Below, one piece after another: positions 29,557-42,340 of a stretch of DNA of 64,000 nt. Origin of the DNA: Catonia carolina (lineage: Eukaryota > Arthropoda > Insecta > Hemiptera > Achilidae); contig JAQMRL010000008.1 of assembly GCA_035578175.1 (NCBI GenBank), positions 10,329,963-10,393,962 of the forward strand, given 5' to 3'. Under the pieces are notes generated by a model. It was given only the letters and a program-made list of their open reading frames with translations. It was not told the origin of the DNA and ran no database searches. Position 1 is the first letter of the stretch; the number at the start of each line of letters is the position of its first letter. A program made the position numbers and the translations under genes.

Positions 29557-30268
29557 TTAACGGGGTAGTCAACTCTAGGAGATAATTTTTTTAAAATTTC
29601 GATTGGTTTTTACATTTATTTGAAGTTTAAAATTTTCTGAATCACAACATTTTTTTACTTTGTTTGTACGTTGACAAAAAGTTATAAAAACATCTGTTTA
29701 AAATAAAGCTCACTAGCAAGGCGATTGAAATTATTCCTTCAACTTTAAGTTTTCCGGAAATGTGGTTTTTGCATGATTGTATATTCTTGGGAATTAAATA
29801 TTTTGGTTTGTATTGGAGATATTTGAATGATGTTTTTTTTCAAATGTTCATAATTTCTTGCTCTATTACCTATGGAATGATTATTACAAAAAACCTTAAT
29901 AGGGGTTTAGTTAAAAAATAATCTGTGAATACATAAAATAAATGTTTTTGAAAATATAGTTTTTCTTCAAAAAAATTTCTTGTAAGAAAAAATACATACA
30001 AGCGAATACAAAAGATAATGGACAGCAATTTTCCGTATTTTGTAGCATAAGAATCATGTTGATATCTTTCTTGGTTCCTGAGATATTTGATTCCCCGTAA
30101 AAGCCCGCTTTTCCAACCTCACCCTTATATTAGGGGCTGTAATTAATTTTTTGGCTTGGTTCAAATGGTAGATCATTACTAGTAAATTACTCTTTCATTT
30201 AAAATAAATAATGATACATTATAGCCAGAAGTTTTGATTTTAATTTTCTGGGTTCACTGCCCCCTTAA
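29557..30268 (+). mobile_element. TTAA-2 MITE copy 1
   Basis: Bounded by TTAA; ends CGGGGTAGTCAACTC and, inverted, GTTCACTGCCCCC. No ORF. TTAA-2 is a second ~0.7-kb TTAA-targeted non-autonomous family. Confidence 0.7.
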
Positions 30269-31022
30269 GTTGCGAAAATGTCAGTAGCTCAAGCAACCCG
30301 ACAACTACAAGTAAGTAAAGTTTCATTTCCCTATCGTTTACCAATCCTGTGAAAAATGTACCTAAAAATAGCAAATTTAACATTGGCGGGATACAAAGTA
30401 CAGTCTTCCCTTAATACGGTTCACCACCCCATTAGCCACTTATATGACTGAACTATTTAAGAACAGAAGAGGTAGAGGTGTAAAAGACACTAGTCAGAGT
30501 TATACTATTTAAACTATTATATACTAAACTATTTAAACTATTTTAACTACAGGTAAACTATTTAAGAACAGAAGAGGTAGAGGTGTAAAAGACACTAGTC
30601 AGAGTTATACTATTTAAACTATTATATACTAAACTATTTAAACTATTTTAACTACAGGTAAACTATTTAAGAACAGAAGAGGTAGAGGTGTAAAAGACAC
30701 TAGTCAGAGTTATCTCCTCTGAGAGTAATGAATTTCACTATGCAGCCAGACCCTGTGGTGAATGAAAAGAAGGTGTCATTTGCAGGGTGGAAAGTGAGTG
30801 CTTTTCGGAGGGCCTGGCATACTGATAAGCATATTCTTTCAACTCACTGAGGAAGGCAATGGTAAACCACCTCACTCCTCATTTTTACTTAGTAAAACCT
30901 CTTAAGGTTCAAACCAGCCTTTTGGCTGTTGACCTAAACAACAACACCCCATTAATTAGAATGAATGAAAAAGACAAAAAAAATTATTCTAACAAGTAGA
31001 CTAACTTTAAAATTATTTAATT
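30265..31022 (+). repeat. Second copy of the host segment flanking TTAA-2, split by a SINE-A
   Basis: Sequence from TTAAGTTGCGAAAATGTCAG to AAATTATTTAA also occurs at about 28912-29560, i.e. on the other side of TTAA-2 copy 1. Here it contains a SINE-A (30433-30945) instead of the one at 28991. Confidence 0.6.
30433..30945 (+). mobile_element. SINE-A copy with internal 105-bp tandem repeats
   Basis: Flanked by CACCCCATTA on both sides. A 105-bp unit starting AACTATTTAAGAACAGAAGA is repeated at 30451, 30556 and 30661, lengthening the element to ~510 bp. Confidence 0.75.
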
Positions 31023-31706
31023 TAAATAAATGACCTAAATAATAATAACTTTCAAAAATTTTATAATCCGGTATAATATACATTTTGTAGAGGTTAGATA
31101 AATATGTGAGAACATTACGGTACGTAGTAAATAACAGGGGATATGGGATAACTGAAAATGTTATGTGATGTGATAATATTAATGCCAGCTGCAGAGAATT
31201 GCAATAATACAAATTTAGAAAAAAGAGAGAAAGAAATATGTTTAATGTTTGTATGAAAAAGAGAGGGTGAAACATAGTAATGTATATGTCACCCGCGTAT
31301 TCAGATTTAAAAGTAAGTTATTCTTCGTAATGATTAGAAGAGTGTTGACGAGATATGATTAGGGTTCTTTCGGTAATGTACTGCACACATTACAGTATTA
31401 TAATAGTAATGCCACTTTACATTTCTAAATTCAACCCGAAAATTACAATTTTCATAATAACTTTTCAAGATTATCATATAAATGTAAGTAAACCACTTTT
31501 ACGACAGATGCATACCGTTCCAAAAATAAAACGCAAATTCAACTCTTTCATCGTACGGTAGCTCATAAAAAAAAAACTATATCACTTAGTAACAAATGTC
31601 ACGCGTAAATTAGAAGGTATTATCATTTCATACAAAATGTGACCGTTGCTTTATTTGGTTGAAAATTATTTTTAATTATTTGAATTTTATTTTACTGGAG
31701 AATTTA
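31023..31706. other. AT-rich interval, nothing recognised
   Basis: Only weak frames (for example 30952-31275 minus, 31355-31561 plus) without domain signals. Confidence 0.4.
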
Positions 31707-31718
31707 TTAAGGTATTTT

Positions 31719-33111
31719 CAAGGGGTAGTCAACTCAAGAAGATATAATTTTTTAAAATTTCGATTGTATATTGGATTTATTTGAAGTTTAAAATTTTCTG
31801 AATCACAACATCTGTTTACTTTGTACGTTGACAAAAAATTATAAAAACATCTTGTTTAAAATAAAGCTCCCAAGGCGAGTGAAATTATTCCTACAACTTT
31901 AAGTTTTCCGGAAATGCCGTTTTTGCATGATTGTACATTCTTGGGAATTAAATATTTTGGTTTGTATTGGAGATATTTTTTTTTCAAATGTTCATAATTT
32001 CTTGCTCTATTATCTGTAGAATGATTATTACAAAAACCTTTTAATAGGGATTTAGTTAAAAAATAATTTGTGAATACATAAAATAAATGTTTTTGAAAAT
32101 ATGGTTTTTCTTCAATAAATTTCTTGCAAGAAAAATAAATACAAGCGCATACAACAGATAATAGACTACAATTTTCTGTATTTTTAGCATAAAAATCATG
32201 TTGATATCCTTCTTGGTTCCTGAGGTATTTGATTCCCGTAAAAGCCCGCTTTTTCAACCTCACGCTTATATTAGGGGTTGCAATTAATTTTTAGGCTTGG
32301 TTCAAACGGTAGATCATTACTAGAAATTTACTCTTTCATTTAAAATAAATAATCATAAATTATAGCCAGAAGTTTTGATTTTCATTTTCTGGGTTGACTG
32401 CCCCCTTAAGGGGGTAGTCAACCCAGAAAATGAAAATGAAAACTACAAGTTATAATGTATCATTATATGTTTTAAATGAAAGAGTAATTTACTAGTAATA
32501 ATCTACCGCTTAAACCAGGCCAAAAAAATAATTACAGCCTCTAATATAAGGGTGGGGGTGGGAAACCGGGCTTTTACGGGGAATCAAATATTTTAGGAAC
32601 CAAGAAAGACATCAACATGATTCTTGTGCTAAAAAATGCAGAAAATTACCGCCTATTATCTGTTGTATGCTATTGTATGTATTTTTTCTTACAAGAAATT
32701 AATTGAAGAAAACCCATATTTTCAAAAACATTTATTTTATGTATTCACAAATTAATTTTTAACTAAATCCCTACTAAGTTTTTTATAATAATCATTCAAC
32801 AGATAATAGAGCAAGAAATTATGAACATTTGAAAACAAAATCATCCAAATACCTCCAATACAAGCCAGAATATTTAATTCCCAAGAATGTACAATCATGC
32901 AAAAACAAATTTCCGGAAAACTTAATTTAAAGTTTAAGGAATAATATTTCACTCGCCTTGCTAGTGAGCTTTATTTTAAACAAATACTTTTGTAACTTTT
33001 TGTCAACGTACAAACAAAGTAAACACATGCTGTGTTTTAGAAAATTTTAAACTTCAAATAAATACAAAAAACAATCAAAATTAAACAAAAAATCATCTTG
33101 AGTTGCCTTAA
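31719..33111. mobile_element. Two TTAA-2 MITEs joined as a ~0.7-kb inverted dimer
   Basis: Copy 2 (31719-32409) and copy 3 (32406-33111, reversed) meet at CCCCCTTAAGGGGG and share one TTAA. The pair is flanked by TTAAGGTATTT at 31707-31717 and 33108-33118. Frames inside (31856-32263 and 32752-32952 minus) are chance. Confidence 0.75.
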
Positions 33112-33187
33112 GGTATTTAAAGCCTATTGTTTTCATTTTATTTTTACTTTCTCTTGCTCTGTATGGATATATATGAAGGAAATTTCC

Positions 33188-33548
33188 CATAACAGGCAGG
33201 TGGAGTGTAAAATTATTTACACTCGATCTACTAGCTCTAGGGCTACAAAAAAATTTCTGTTTCTTATCAAATGATCAGCCAATTATATGACTGAACTATT
33301 TAACAACAGAAGAGGTAGAGGTGTAAAAGACACTAGTTAGTTATCTCCTCAGAAAGTAATGTATTTCATTACACAGCTACGTTTGCAGGATGGAAAGTAG
33401 ATGCTTTTCAGAGGGCATGGCATGCTGATAAGCATATTTTCCACTCAGTGAGTGTTGGCAAGGTAAACCACCTCACTCCTAGTTTTAATTAGTAAAGCCT
33501 CTAGGCTAAAGGTTTAAATCAGCCTTTTGGCTCATGACCTCAACAAGA
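33188..33548 (+). mobile_element. SINE-A copy
   Basis: Older copy with several indels (TACACAGCTACGTTTGCAGG deletion); preceded at 33143-33186 by a Hel-1 end fragment (TTTACTTTCTCTTGCTC). Confidence 0.65.
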
Positions 33549-33576
33549 ACATTTCTAGTGGTATCTAACTTATGTT

Positions 33577-34319
33577 TTAAGGGGAGACTGTACTTTGTAT
33601 CCCGCCAATGATAATTTGCTATTTTTAGGTCCATTTTTCATAGGATTGGCGAAAGATACGAAAATGAAATTTTACACACTTATAGTGTAAGGTGGTTTTA
33701 GGTACTGACTTTTTTTCCATTTAATCTTTTGGACCATAAAGTTTTTAAAAGAATAACGAAAAACAAAAAAAATTTTTAAATTTTTTCTACGTTTTTTGGA
33801 TAGTCTATTACTAATTTTTTGAGTACCTGAGGAAGTAAAAAAAATATCGGTGAATGTGCATGTACATGATAATTAACTGGCAAAAACTTTAGCCTGTCAA
33901 CTTAAATGATTTCTGAGAAAACCGTACCTAAATGTTAAAAATCTAAATTTAGCCCTACGGTTAAAGGCGCAAATTAAAAACAAAATGTACACAAACACGT
34001 TTAATTTTCCATCAACAATTGGTTAGAAAGCTGTACCAACAACGGAGAATATTAAAAATAGTGCTATATTTAGTGATATTTTAAAAAAAAACTTAAATTC
34101 TTTTTGCACTAAAACGAGCAATATAAAAATATGAAAAATATTTGTCCTTGGCGACATGTTAATTTTTAGGATAAACCTGATAAAACTTAAATTTTTTCAT
34201 TAAAATAATTGTTTTGTCGTAATTTAATGTTTTTGTGGTAGATCTAGGTCTAAACTATTGAAAAATTTACTAACCGAAAATCAAAATTTTCAGTCAAAAC
34301 TATCATAGTCTCCCCTTAA
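33577..34319 (-). mobile_element. TTAA-1 MITE, undisturbed copy
   Basis: 743 bp between TTAA at 33577-33580 and 34316-34319, ends GGGGAGACT / AGTCTCCCC. Best reference for the family. No ORF. Confidence 0.75.
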
Positions 34320-34362
34320 GTTTCAACTTCGTACTATGTTCCATTTGAGATATTCTTTTTTT

Positions 34363-34553
34363 TTTATTCATTTATTTAACGTCGCATCAACTGCAACTGT
34401 CATTAGCGACGACGTTGAGGTGGAACTTTATGCGATGTAGGATGAAATGATTTTTTGTAACGTATGAAAATATGCCGTGCTTGAGTGGGATTCGAACCCA
34501 GGACCTCATGATGAGAGGCGAGCACGTTACCAAATGCGCCAATGCGGCCGGCT
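34363..34553 (-). mobile_element. SINE-B copy (tRNA-like head)
   Basis: Head GCCGGCCGCATTGGCGCATTTGGTAACG carries an A box and GGGTTCGAATCCC a perfect B box; 3' body ends in GTTAAATAAATGAATAAAAA. Inserted in a Hel-1 end: GATATTC flanks it (34329 and 34556). Confidence 0.75.
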
Positions 34554-34712
34554 CAGATATTCTGTTCACACGCAGACCAATGGTTAAAACATATTTTTTT
34601 GGGTTCAGGGGGTCTGAAAACATGTATATCCAGTGAAAACTCGATTTGGGAAAATCGACATGAAAACAATACAATCCTTCCTATATATTCATATAGGAAG
34701 AGAAAGTAAAAA
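34554..34712 (-). mobile_element. Hel-1 end fragment
   Basis: Runs from TATTCTGTTCACACGCAGAC to ATAGGAAGAGAAAG; continuous with 34313-34336 if the SINE-B is removed. Confidence 0.6.
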
Positions 34713-34795
34713 TACGTTAAAGTTCATAAAAATTTTAAGAAGAATAAATTAATACTAAAGGCCTACATTATAATAAAAATATATTTTTAATTACA

Positions 34796-35290
34796 TAAAA
34801 CTAACCTGTTTTCAATCTCGTAATATTCATTTAAAAAAGAAATAATTCCAGTTCAATATAGCTACACACTCGAACACTAATATAATAAAACACATAGTGG
34901 TAAAACACCAAAAGTTTTCCGGTACAAAATAACCCAACTAACCTACGCCGCGCCACGCATAAAATTGAACTATCTGACTAAAGAAACACGATATGATAGA
35001 TTGTTCCGATTGTAGATTGTCATTTGTTTGAATGCGCACGCATCAATAGTTGACCACCTGCATGCTCTATCTGTCCCTAAAATATAGAAAAACGAGTAGA
35101 CGTTTTATACACACACACACACGTACAATATAAATTTCTGTTACTGAATTGGCCTATTCTTTGAGAAAACCCCATGCTATTATTATAACATAATCTTTAA
35201 ATTGTACAATATCATTTTTCTTTTCTTATTAAGAATTTTGGTATATCTATTCACATATTTAATGTAGTATTTTACAAAGATAAGTACGGT
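34796..35290. repeat. Dispersed ~500-bp repeat, copy 2
   Basis: Counterpart of 25484-25990; a short (CA)n at 35109-35123 is specific to this copy. Confidence 0.5.
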
Positions 35291-35439
35291 ATCGTGAAAA
35301 ATCAGTAATATACATACTAGAATAAATAATCATAACTTCTACTAGCCAAAAATTATATTATTTAAATATTTTTTTTAAATCGTCTATTTCTAATTAGGTA
35401 ATTACCTACTATTATAATTATGCTATTACCTTTTTAATT

Positions 35440-35535
35440 TTTTACTTTCTCTTGCCTTTTATGAATATATAGGGATGGAAAGTATTGTTTTCATGTCGAT
35501 TTACTCAAATCGAAATTGTTTTTATGTTGATTTGG
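35440..35535 (-). mobile_element. Hel-1 end fragment
   Basis: TTTACTTTCTCTTGCC and GGAAAGTATTGTTTTCATGT only, then unrelated sequence. Confidence 0.55.
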
Positions 35536-35659
35536 GGTAAAATACTCACACGATTTTCGCTTACCAATGTAAATGATAAATAATGTAACCTATATTTTAA
35601 TAATGAGGATACAATGTAATAAAGATAACCATTAGGCCTACATAATTTTAATCTTTCTT

Positions 35660-35825
35660 TTTTGTTTAACGTCCGACTGTTCTGCAATTACTGCTAATGC
35701 AGACACGGTGAAGGACGAAATGATTTTTTTATAACGTATGAAAATATGCCGTGCCTGAATGGGATTCGAACCCAAGGCCACATGGTGAAAGGCGAGCACA
35801 TTACCAACTACACCAATGCGGCCGG
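35660..35825 (-). mobile_element. SINE-B copy
   Basis: B box GGGTTCGAATCCC intact; the 3' body is the GTCCGACTGTTCTGCAATTA type, different from that at 34363, so two tails share one head. Confidence 0.75.
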
Positions 35826-35908
35826 AAAATTTTAATCAAGATTGAATGAGTGTAGCTTTTTAACAGAGATAGATTTTTATTTACCTTAATTTTAATCATA
35901 TGCCCATA

Positions 35909-36292
35909 ACAGACAGGTGGAGTATAAAATTATTTACACTCAATCTGTTCGTTGCAGGGCTAAAATAAATAGTTCTGTTTCTTATCACATGGTCAGCCAA
36001 TTAAATGACTGAATCATTTAAGAACAGAAGAGGTAGAGGTGTAAAAGACACTAATCAGAGTTATCTCCTCTGAAAGTAATGGATTTCATTATACAGCCAG
36101 ACCCTGTGGTGAATGAAGTGAAAGTGTCATTTGCAGAGTGGAAAATATGTGCTTTTCAGAGGGCCCGGCATGCTGATAACCATACTTTTCCACTCAGTGA
36201 GGAAGGCAATGGTAAACCACCTCACTCCTCGATTTACTTAGTAAAACCTCTACAGGTTCAAACCAGCCTTTTAACTGATGACCTAAACAACA
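35909..36292 (+). mobile_element. SINE-A copy, near full length
   Basis: Both termini present; the tail ends GACCTAAACAACAACAA. A 13-base AATTTTAATCAAGATTGAATG-type target duplication (in part) lies at 35827-35846 and 36295-36314. Confidence 0.75.
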
Positions 36293-36489
36293 ACAATTTT
36301 AATCAAGATTGAATGAGGCTAAATAAAAATCTACCTCTGTTCGACTTAAAAATACGGAAAATCACAGATTGACGCTAAACTAAACTCTGTAGAAAAAAAT
36401 TCTTATAGTGATAGTTCTACGTTTGATAATTTCCTTTAATTTTTAAACATTTTTTCTATTCCATAATAATATAATTATTCTATTTTCCA

Positions 36490-36745
36490 TTAACAGGCTG
36501 GTGAAGTGTTAAATTATTAGCACTCGATCTACTACTTCCAGGGCTACAAAAAAGTTCTGGTTCTTATCACATGGTCAACCAATTAAATGACTGAAGAATT
36601 TAAAAACAGAAGCAGTAGAGGTGTAAAATACACTAGTCACAGTTATCTCCTCTAAGAGTAATGAATTTCATCATTGTACAGCCAGACCCTGTGGTGAATG
36701 AAGTGAAGGTGCTATTTCCAGGGTGGAAAGTAGATGCTTTTCAGA
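36490..36745 (+). mobile_element. SINE-A copy, 3'-truncated
   Basis: Starts AACAGGCTGGTGAAGTGTTA; ends inside the AGATGCTTTTCAGA block where a SINE-C follows. Confidence 0.65.
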
Positions 36746-36776
36746 ACGTCTGAATGCTTAAGCATATACATATTTT

Positions 36777-37066
36777 TTATTCTTAACGTGTGTACGTTGC
36801 AATCTGTTCAATTCAAAACAATGAGCAATTCAATGAGATGAGAATGATGTGTATGACGCTTAAATGAGGTGTTAAATGAGGCCGACCATTCCTGAGAAAG
36901 TTTGGTTATTTAAACCCTAACCATCAACGTACACCGGTTACCACTGTCTAGTATGCAAATCCTTATAAAAGTAACTACCTTTACTAGGATTTGAACCAGG
37001 AACCTTCGTCTTCGAAAAACAGCTGACTCGCGGTGACGACTTTTCCTCTAGACCAACCCGCTGGGT
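36777..37066 (-). mobile_element. SINE-C copy
   Basis: Reverse orientation; the head hairpin has decayed (AACAGCTGACTCGCGGTGACG), unlike the copy at 16653. Confidence 0.65.
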
Positions 37067-37197
37067 CAAATGATTCATAAAATAGCTATTTTTGTTCCTT
37101 AAGGAAATACTCTATGATGTTTTCGACTGAAAATTTCGATTTGTTTATGTATTATATTACTTTAAGCCTGATCTACCAAAAAACATTAAATTACGTC

Positions 37198-38115
37198 AAA
37201 AAATCTGGTGTGAAACACTCACACGACTTTCTTTTGCCAATGCAAAAAATTAACAATATAACCTAACATTAGTAATAAAACATTAGAAATAAACAAAAAA
37301 TTTAACCTTAATTCATATAACCTAATTTTAATTATGAGTGAAAGGCGCAAAATGAAAATCAACCTCAGTTTTGCTTAAAAATACGGAAAATCACTCTTTC
37401 ACGCTAAACTAGGTTCTACAGAAAAATGCTTTAAATAAAAGTTGTAGATCTTTTAATTTTCTATAAATTTTATTATACACTTTTGTCGTAAAATGCATAC
37501 TAAGGCTGAAATCTTTAAAAAATCGATTTTTTACACGTTTTTGTGAGCAAAAAACAGATAATCGCTAATTACCGCTAAACTAAGCGCTATTCAAAAATAT
37601 GTTTAAAATAAAAATTATAGGCTTTTAAATTCTCTACAACTTTACATTTCTGGTTAAAATCTATATTCAAATCGCAATTTAAAAAAAACAATTTTTTACG
37701 ATAAAACAGCGTCACCAAGAATTTCAGCAAACATGGCGCCTACCCTATCTTGTAGACCATAAAAAATTCAGTAAACCAGGCGATTTTAAAAAACATCGTG
37801 AGACCAGTTTTTGAGAAAATAGCAAAAAAGTGAAAAATTACACGAATAAACTACTACTTCAGGTTGACCGATTTTGATGAAAATGTTCGTGTCGGGTCCT
37901 CTAGTGGTATGTAACTTACGTTTTAAGTTCGTACGATTCTGTTCTTGAGATATTCTGTTCATACACCCACAGACCAATCACTAAAAACACGTTTTCTTGG
38001 TTTCAGGAAGTCTGAAAACGTGTAGATCCGGTGAAAACTGTTTTCGAAAAATCGGCATGAAAACAAGACTTTCCTTCCTATATAGGCCTATTCATAGAGG
38101 GAAGAGAAAGTAAAA
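37198..38115 (-). mobile_element. Hel-1 copy e
   Basis: Both ends present but almost no microsatellite (CATACACCCACAGACC), showing that the tract is not needed for identity of the element. Confidence 0.7.
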
Positions 38116-38535
38116 ATAAACCCCAAAATTAAGCTGTTGAAGTAATTGAATGGGGGTTTTATGGAAAAATAACAAAAGTGGAATCTTTTATTCCTCGAAT
38201 AAAAACGTAGGGCTATCGTAGTTACTGGCGGATAATGCAATCAGCATGGGAAGTTTTAATTAAAAACAAACTTCAATTAAATCGATCCCAAATAACGACT
38301 TAATCTGAAGAGTTTAAATGAACTCACTGCCGCTGGATAATTTCGATAATTTACTCACTGGATTAGCGAAAAAATAAAGCTTATTGACTTTGTATTGTTT
38401 TCATATTTTCATTTATTTTCGTTCTTTGTTTACATCAAGCCTATAACGTGAAAAAGTACGGTGATGTTTAATTTTCCAATATTCGAATTTTAATTGATAC
38501 CTTTTTTAAACCCCTGCAGCTAAAAAGATATATAT

Positions 38536-38632
38536 ACTGTGACACTTATCTCTAAGGTGCGTTTCGGGATCTGGGTAAATTAAATAATTAACACACTAAA
38601 GTTTAATAAAATTACAAGCATTTATTACTAAA
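38536..38632. repeat. ~95-bp segment inverted at 57376-57472
   Basis: CTGTGACACTTATC...TTAAATAATTAA...ACTAAAGTTT recurs in reverse complement just left of the BEL/Pao element. In both places a Hel-1 copy lies close by. Confidence 0.5.
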
Positions 38633-39655
38633 AAAAAATCTGGTGTAAAAAAACTCACACAACTTTCTCTTGCCACTGCAAATAATTATTAATATACCAA
38701 ACATTAGTAATAAAACATTAGAAATAAACAAAAAAACTAACTTCAAAAAAATACCCTAATTTTAATCATGAGTGAAACACGCAAAATGAAAATCGACCTC
38801 AGTTTGGCTTAAAAATACGGAAAATCACTCTTTCACGCTAAACTAGGCTCTGTAGAGAAAAATGCTTTAATTAAAGTTGTAGATCTGTTTATTTCCTATA
38901 AAATTAATTATAAACACTTTTGTCGTAAAATGCTTTCTAAGGTCGAAATCTTAAAAAAATCGATTCTTCACACGTTTTCGTGAGAAAAAAACAGAAAATC
39001 GCTAATTACTGCTAAACTAAGCGTTATACAAAAAAATATTTGAAATTAAAGTTGTAGAATTTTAAATTCTCTACAACTTTTATTATATAAATTTTTGCGC
39101 TAATTGTATTCCGTGAGAAAAAAAACAGAAAATCGCTAATTACTGCTTAACTAAGCGTTATACAAAAAAATGTTTGAAATTAAAGTTGTAGAACTTTAAA
39201 TTCTCTACAACTTTTATTATATAATTTTTTGCGCTAATTGCATATTAAAGCCGTAATCTTAAAAAAACTATGTTTTTACGTAAAAACAGCCTCACCAAGA
39301 ATTTCAGCAAACATGGCGCCTACCCTATCTTGTAGAGCAAAAAAAATTTAGTAAACCAGACGATTTAAAAAAAAGTCGTTAGACCAGTTTTTGAGTAAAT
39401 CGCAAAAAAGTGAAAAATTACACGAATAAACTACTACTTCCGGTTGACCGATTTTCATGAAAATGTTCGTGTCAGGTCCAGTAGTGGTATGAAATTTAAG
39501 TTTCAAGTTTCAAGTTCGTACGATGTTCCAAAAAAATGTTTTTTGGGTTCAGGGGTCTGAAAACGAGTAGATCCGGTGAAAACTCGATTTTGAAAAATCA
39601 ACATGAAAACAATACTTTCCTTCCTATATATTGATATAGGCAAGAGAAAGTAAAA
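38632..39655 (-). mobile_element. Hel-1 copy f with internal duplication
   Basis: A ~125-bp block (CGTGAGAAAAAAACAGAAAA to CTCTACAACTTTTATTATAT) is tandemly duplicated around 38985-39235; the microsatellite is lost. Confidence 0.7.
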
Positions 39656-39721
39656 ATACAAAATAAAGTGACTAAAATCTACAAGTGTATTACAATTAAA
39701 TTACTTTTAATATATGTTATT

Positions 39722-40262
39722 TTGGCAACAGGAAAAAGGCTGCTTTGAACCTTTAGAGGTTTTACTAAGTAAAACGAGGAGTGAGGTGATTTACTATTGC
39801 CTTCTTCACTGAGTGAAAAAGAATGCTTATCAGCATGGCAGGCTCTCCGAAAAGCACCTACTTTCCACCCTGCAAATGACACCTTCACTTCTTTCACCAC
39901 AGGGTCTGGCCGTTCCAATTTTAGTATATGTACTACCGAAGCAAGTACATAATGCGGGCCGGCCGCATTGGCGTAGTTGGTAACGTGCTCGCTTCTCATC
40001 ATGCAGTCTTGGGTTCGAATCCTATTTCGGCAAGACATATTTTTATACGTTACAATAAATCATTGCATCCTTCACGGTCTGCATTAGCAGTAATTGCAGA
40101 ACAGTCGGACTTTAAACCAAAAAAAAAAAATCATTATTAGTGTCTTTTACACCTCTACCTTTTCTGTTCTTAAATAGTTCAGTCATATAATTGGCTGACC
40201 ATGTGATAAGAAACAAAACTATTTTTTGTAGCCCTGGAACCAGTAGAACGAGTGCAATTTAT
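39722..40262 (-). mobile_element. SINE-A copy split by a SINE-B
   Basis: SINE-A blocks at 39722-39914 and 40137-40262 surround a SINE-B (39956-40130) plus ~40 unassigned bases; part of SINE-A was lost at the junction. Confidence 0.65.
39956..40130 (+). mobile_element. SINE-B copy, complete
   Basis: A box TGGCGTAGTTGGTAACG and B box GGGTTCGAATCC both intact, A12 at the end. Best-preserved pol III promoter of the family in the window. Confidence 0.8.
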
Positions 40263-41033
40263 TCAAAATGTGGTGTTTTAGGAAAATGTTAAAGATTAGG
40301 TGGGTGTGCAAAATAAGTAATTTAGAGGTTCTTAGACGAGTGGGTGAAAAAGAAGTTTATGGAAACATCTTATCAGAAGAAGGGATAAGCTATTAGGGCA
40401 TAACTTAAGACATTCAGATATTGGTCTTGTAGCATTACAAATGTACACGGTGATATTAAACATGTGTTTACAACCTGACTGCTATTGATAATTATGTAAA
40501 CATTTATAATTAAATTCATACATTTTGTAAATTATTAAACTGGCTAATTATAATTAAAATCTTATTTCTAAATTATTAAATTAAATAACTTAATAATCTC
40601 AGTTAATAATATTAAAAATCAAATGTTAATTTAGTGATGGAAGTTTTTATGTTTAAATAAATCAAAAGAGTGTTTAAAAGTTACAAAAATCATTTATTAA
40701 AATTAAAAAAAAAGAAATATCTACGCAGATCATCAAATAATTTTAAAATACACATTTAAAACACAAATTTATATATTATTTGAAAGTTTTAAAAATTATA
40801 AAACAAAAAAGTAATTAATATAAGTGAATGCATATTTCATTTGGTGTGCTGTCGACTGGGGCAGTTTGAAGAGAATGGTTGTGTTTATACGCGGTTTGAT
40901 TTATGGAATGTGTTAATTAAATATAAAGTATAATTGTTTTATAATTCAAAGTATAAAGTCACAGACAGACCCATGAAATGAAATTGAAGTGAAAGAACAT
41001 TAGTTAATTGAAATACGGCAAGAAATATATTAG
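40263..41033. other. AT-rich interval, nothing recognised
   Basis: Long A/T runs, no supported ORF or repeat family member. Confidence 0.4.
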
Positions 41034-41833
41034 ATAAAATCTGGTGTGAAACACTCACACAACTTTCTCTTGCCAATGCAAATAATTTACAATATAATTT
41101 AACATTAGTAATAAAATATTAGAAATAAACAAAAAACTAACCTCAATAAACATAACCTTATTTTAATCATGAGTGAAACACTCAAAATGAAAATCAACCT
41201 CAATCTGGCTTAAAAATACGGAAAATCACTATTTCACGCTAAACTAGGCTCTGTAGAGAAAAATACGTTAAATAAAAGTTGTAGATCTTTTAATTTTCTA
41301 TAAATTAAATTATATACACTTTTGTCGTAAAATGCATACTAAGGCCGAAATCTTAAAAAAATCGATTTTTCACACATTTTCGTGAGAAAAAAAGCAGAAA
41401 ATCGCAAATTACCGCTAAACTAAGCGTTATACAAAAAATTGTTTGAAATAAAAGTTGTATTAATTCTCTACAACTTTTATTATATAAAGTTTTGCGCTAA
41501 AATGCATATTAAAGCTGTAATCTTAAAAAAACAACGTTTTTACGTGAAAACAGCCTCACCGAGAATTTCAGCAAACATGGCGCCTACCCTATCTTGTAGA
41601 GAATAAAAAATTGAGTAAAATAGGCGATTTTAAAAAAAAATCGTAGGACCAGTTTTTGAGAAAATCGCAAAAAACTGAAAAATTATACGAATAAACTACC
41701 ACTTTCGGTTGACCGATTTTGATGAAAATGTGTCGCGTCCGGTAGTGGTATGTAACTTAAGTTTCAAGTTTCAAGTTCGTACGATGTTCCGTTCTTGAGA
41801 TATTCTGTTCACACACACACACATACACACACG

Positions 41834-41900
<67 letters not shown>

Positions 41901-42236
41901 ACACAAACACACACACACATACACACGCACACACGCATACACGCACACACATACACACACACACGCGCACACGCGCACACACACACGCACATACATACAC
42001 ACACGCGCGCGCATACACACACACACACACGCACACATACACACACGCGCGCGCGCGCGCACACACACACACACACACAGACACACACAAACACACACAG
42101 ACCAATCGCTAAAAACATGTTTTTGGGTTCAGGGGGTCTGAAAACGTATAGATCCGGTGAAAACTCGATTTCGAAAAATCGACATGAAAACAAAACTTTC
42201 CTTCCTATATATTCATATAGGCAAGAGAAAGTAAAA
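41034..42236 (-). mobile_element. Hel-1 copy g with a ~290-bp (CA)n expansion
   Basis: The microsatellite core (41811-42103) has grown to about 290 bp of CA with CG and TA variants, the longest here. Cys/Val or His/Thr frames through it are repeat artefacts. Confidence 0.8.
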
Positions 42237-42340
42237 ATTGGAACATTGAACGAAACTCTTAAGGCGAGCGACTGACTTCAAAAACGATACGAATAGAATA
42301 AACCGGTAAACAATTAAATGTTAATTCAATAATATTTTTT

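Noticed and set aside
31856..32263. 135-aa minus-strand protein with Cys pairs
   Set aside because: It lies wholly in a TTAA-2 MITE; the corresponding frame is broken in the other two copies.
34363..34553. tRNA gene on the minus strand
   Set aside because: A and B boxes are tRNA-like, but the anticodon loop lacks a proper U33 and the sequence continues into a SINE body with a poly-A tail.
36079..36312. Family of ~80-aa proteins containing IIQPDPVVNEVKVSFAEWKI
   Set aside because: They recur in every SINE-A copy (14595, 28767, 36079, 43143, 50441, 51096) with stops and truncations elsewhere; the conservation is of the repeat DNA, not of a gene.
41771..42193. Cys/Val-rich and His/Thr-rich proteins
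   Set aside because: Translation of the (CA)n core of Hel-1 copy g.
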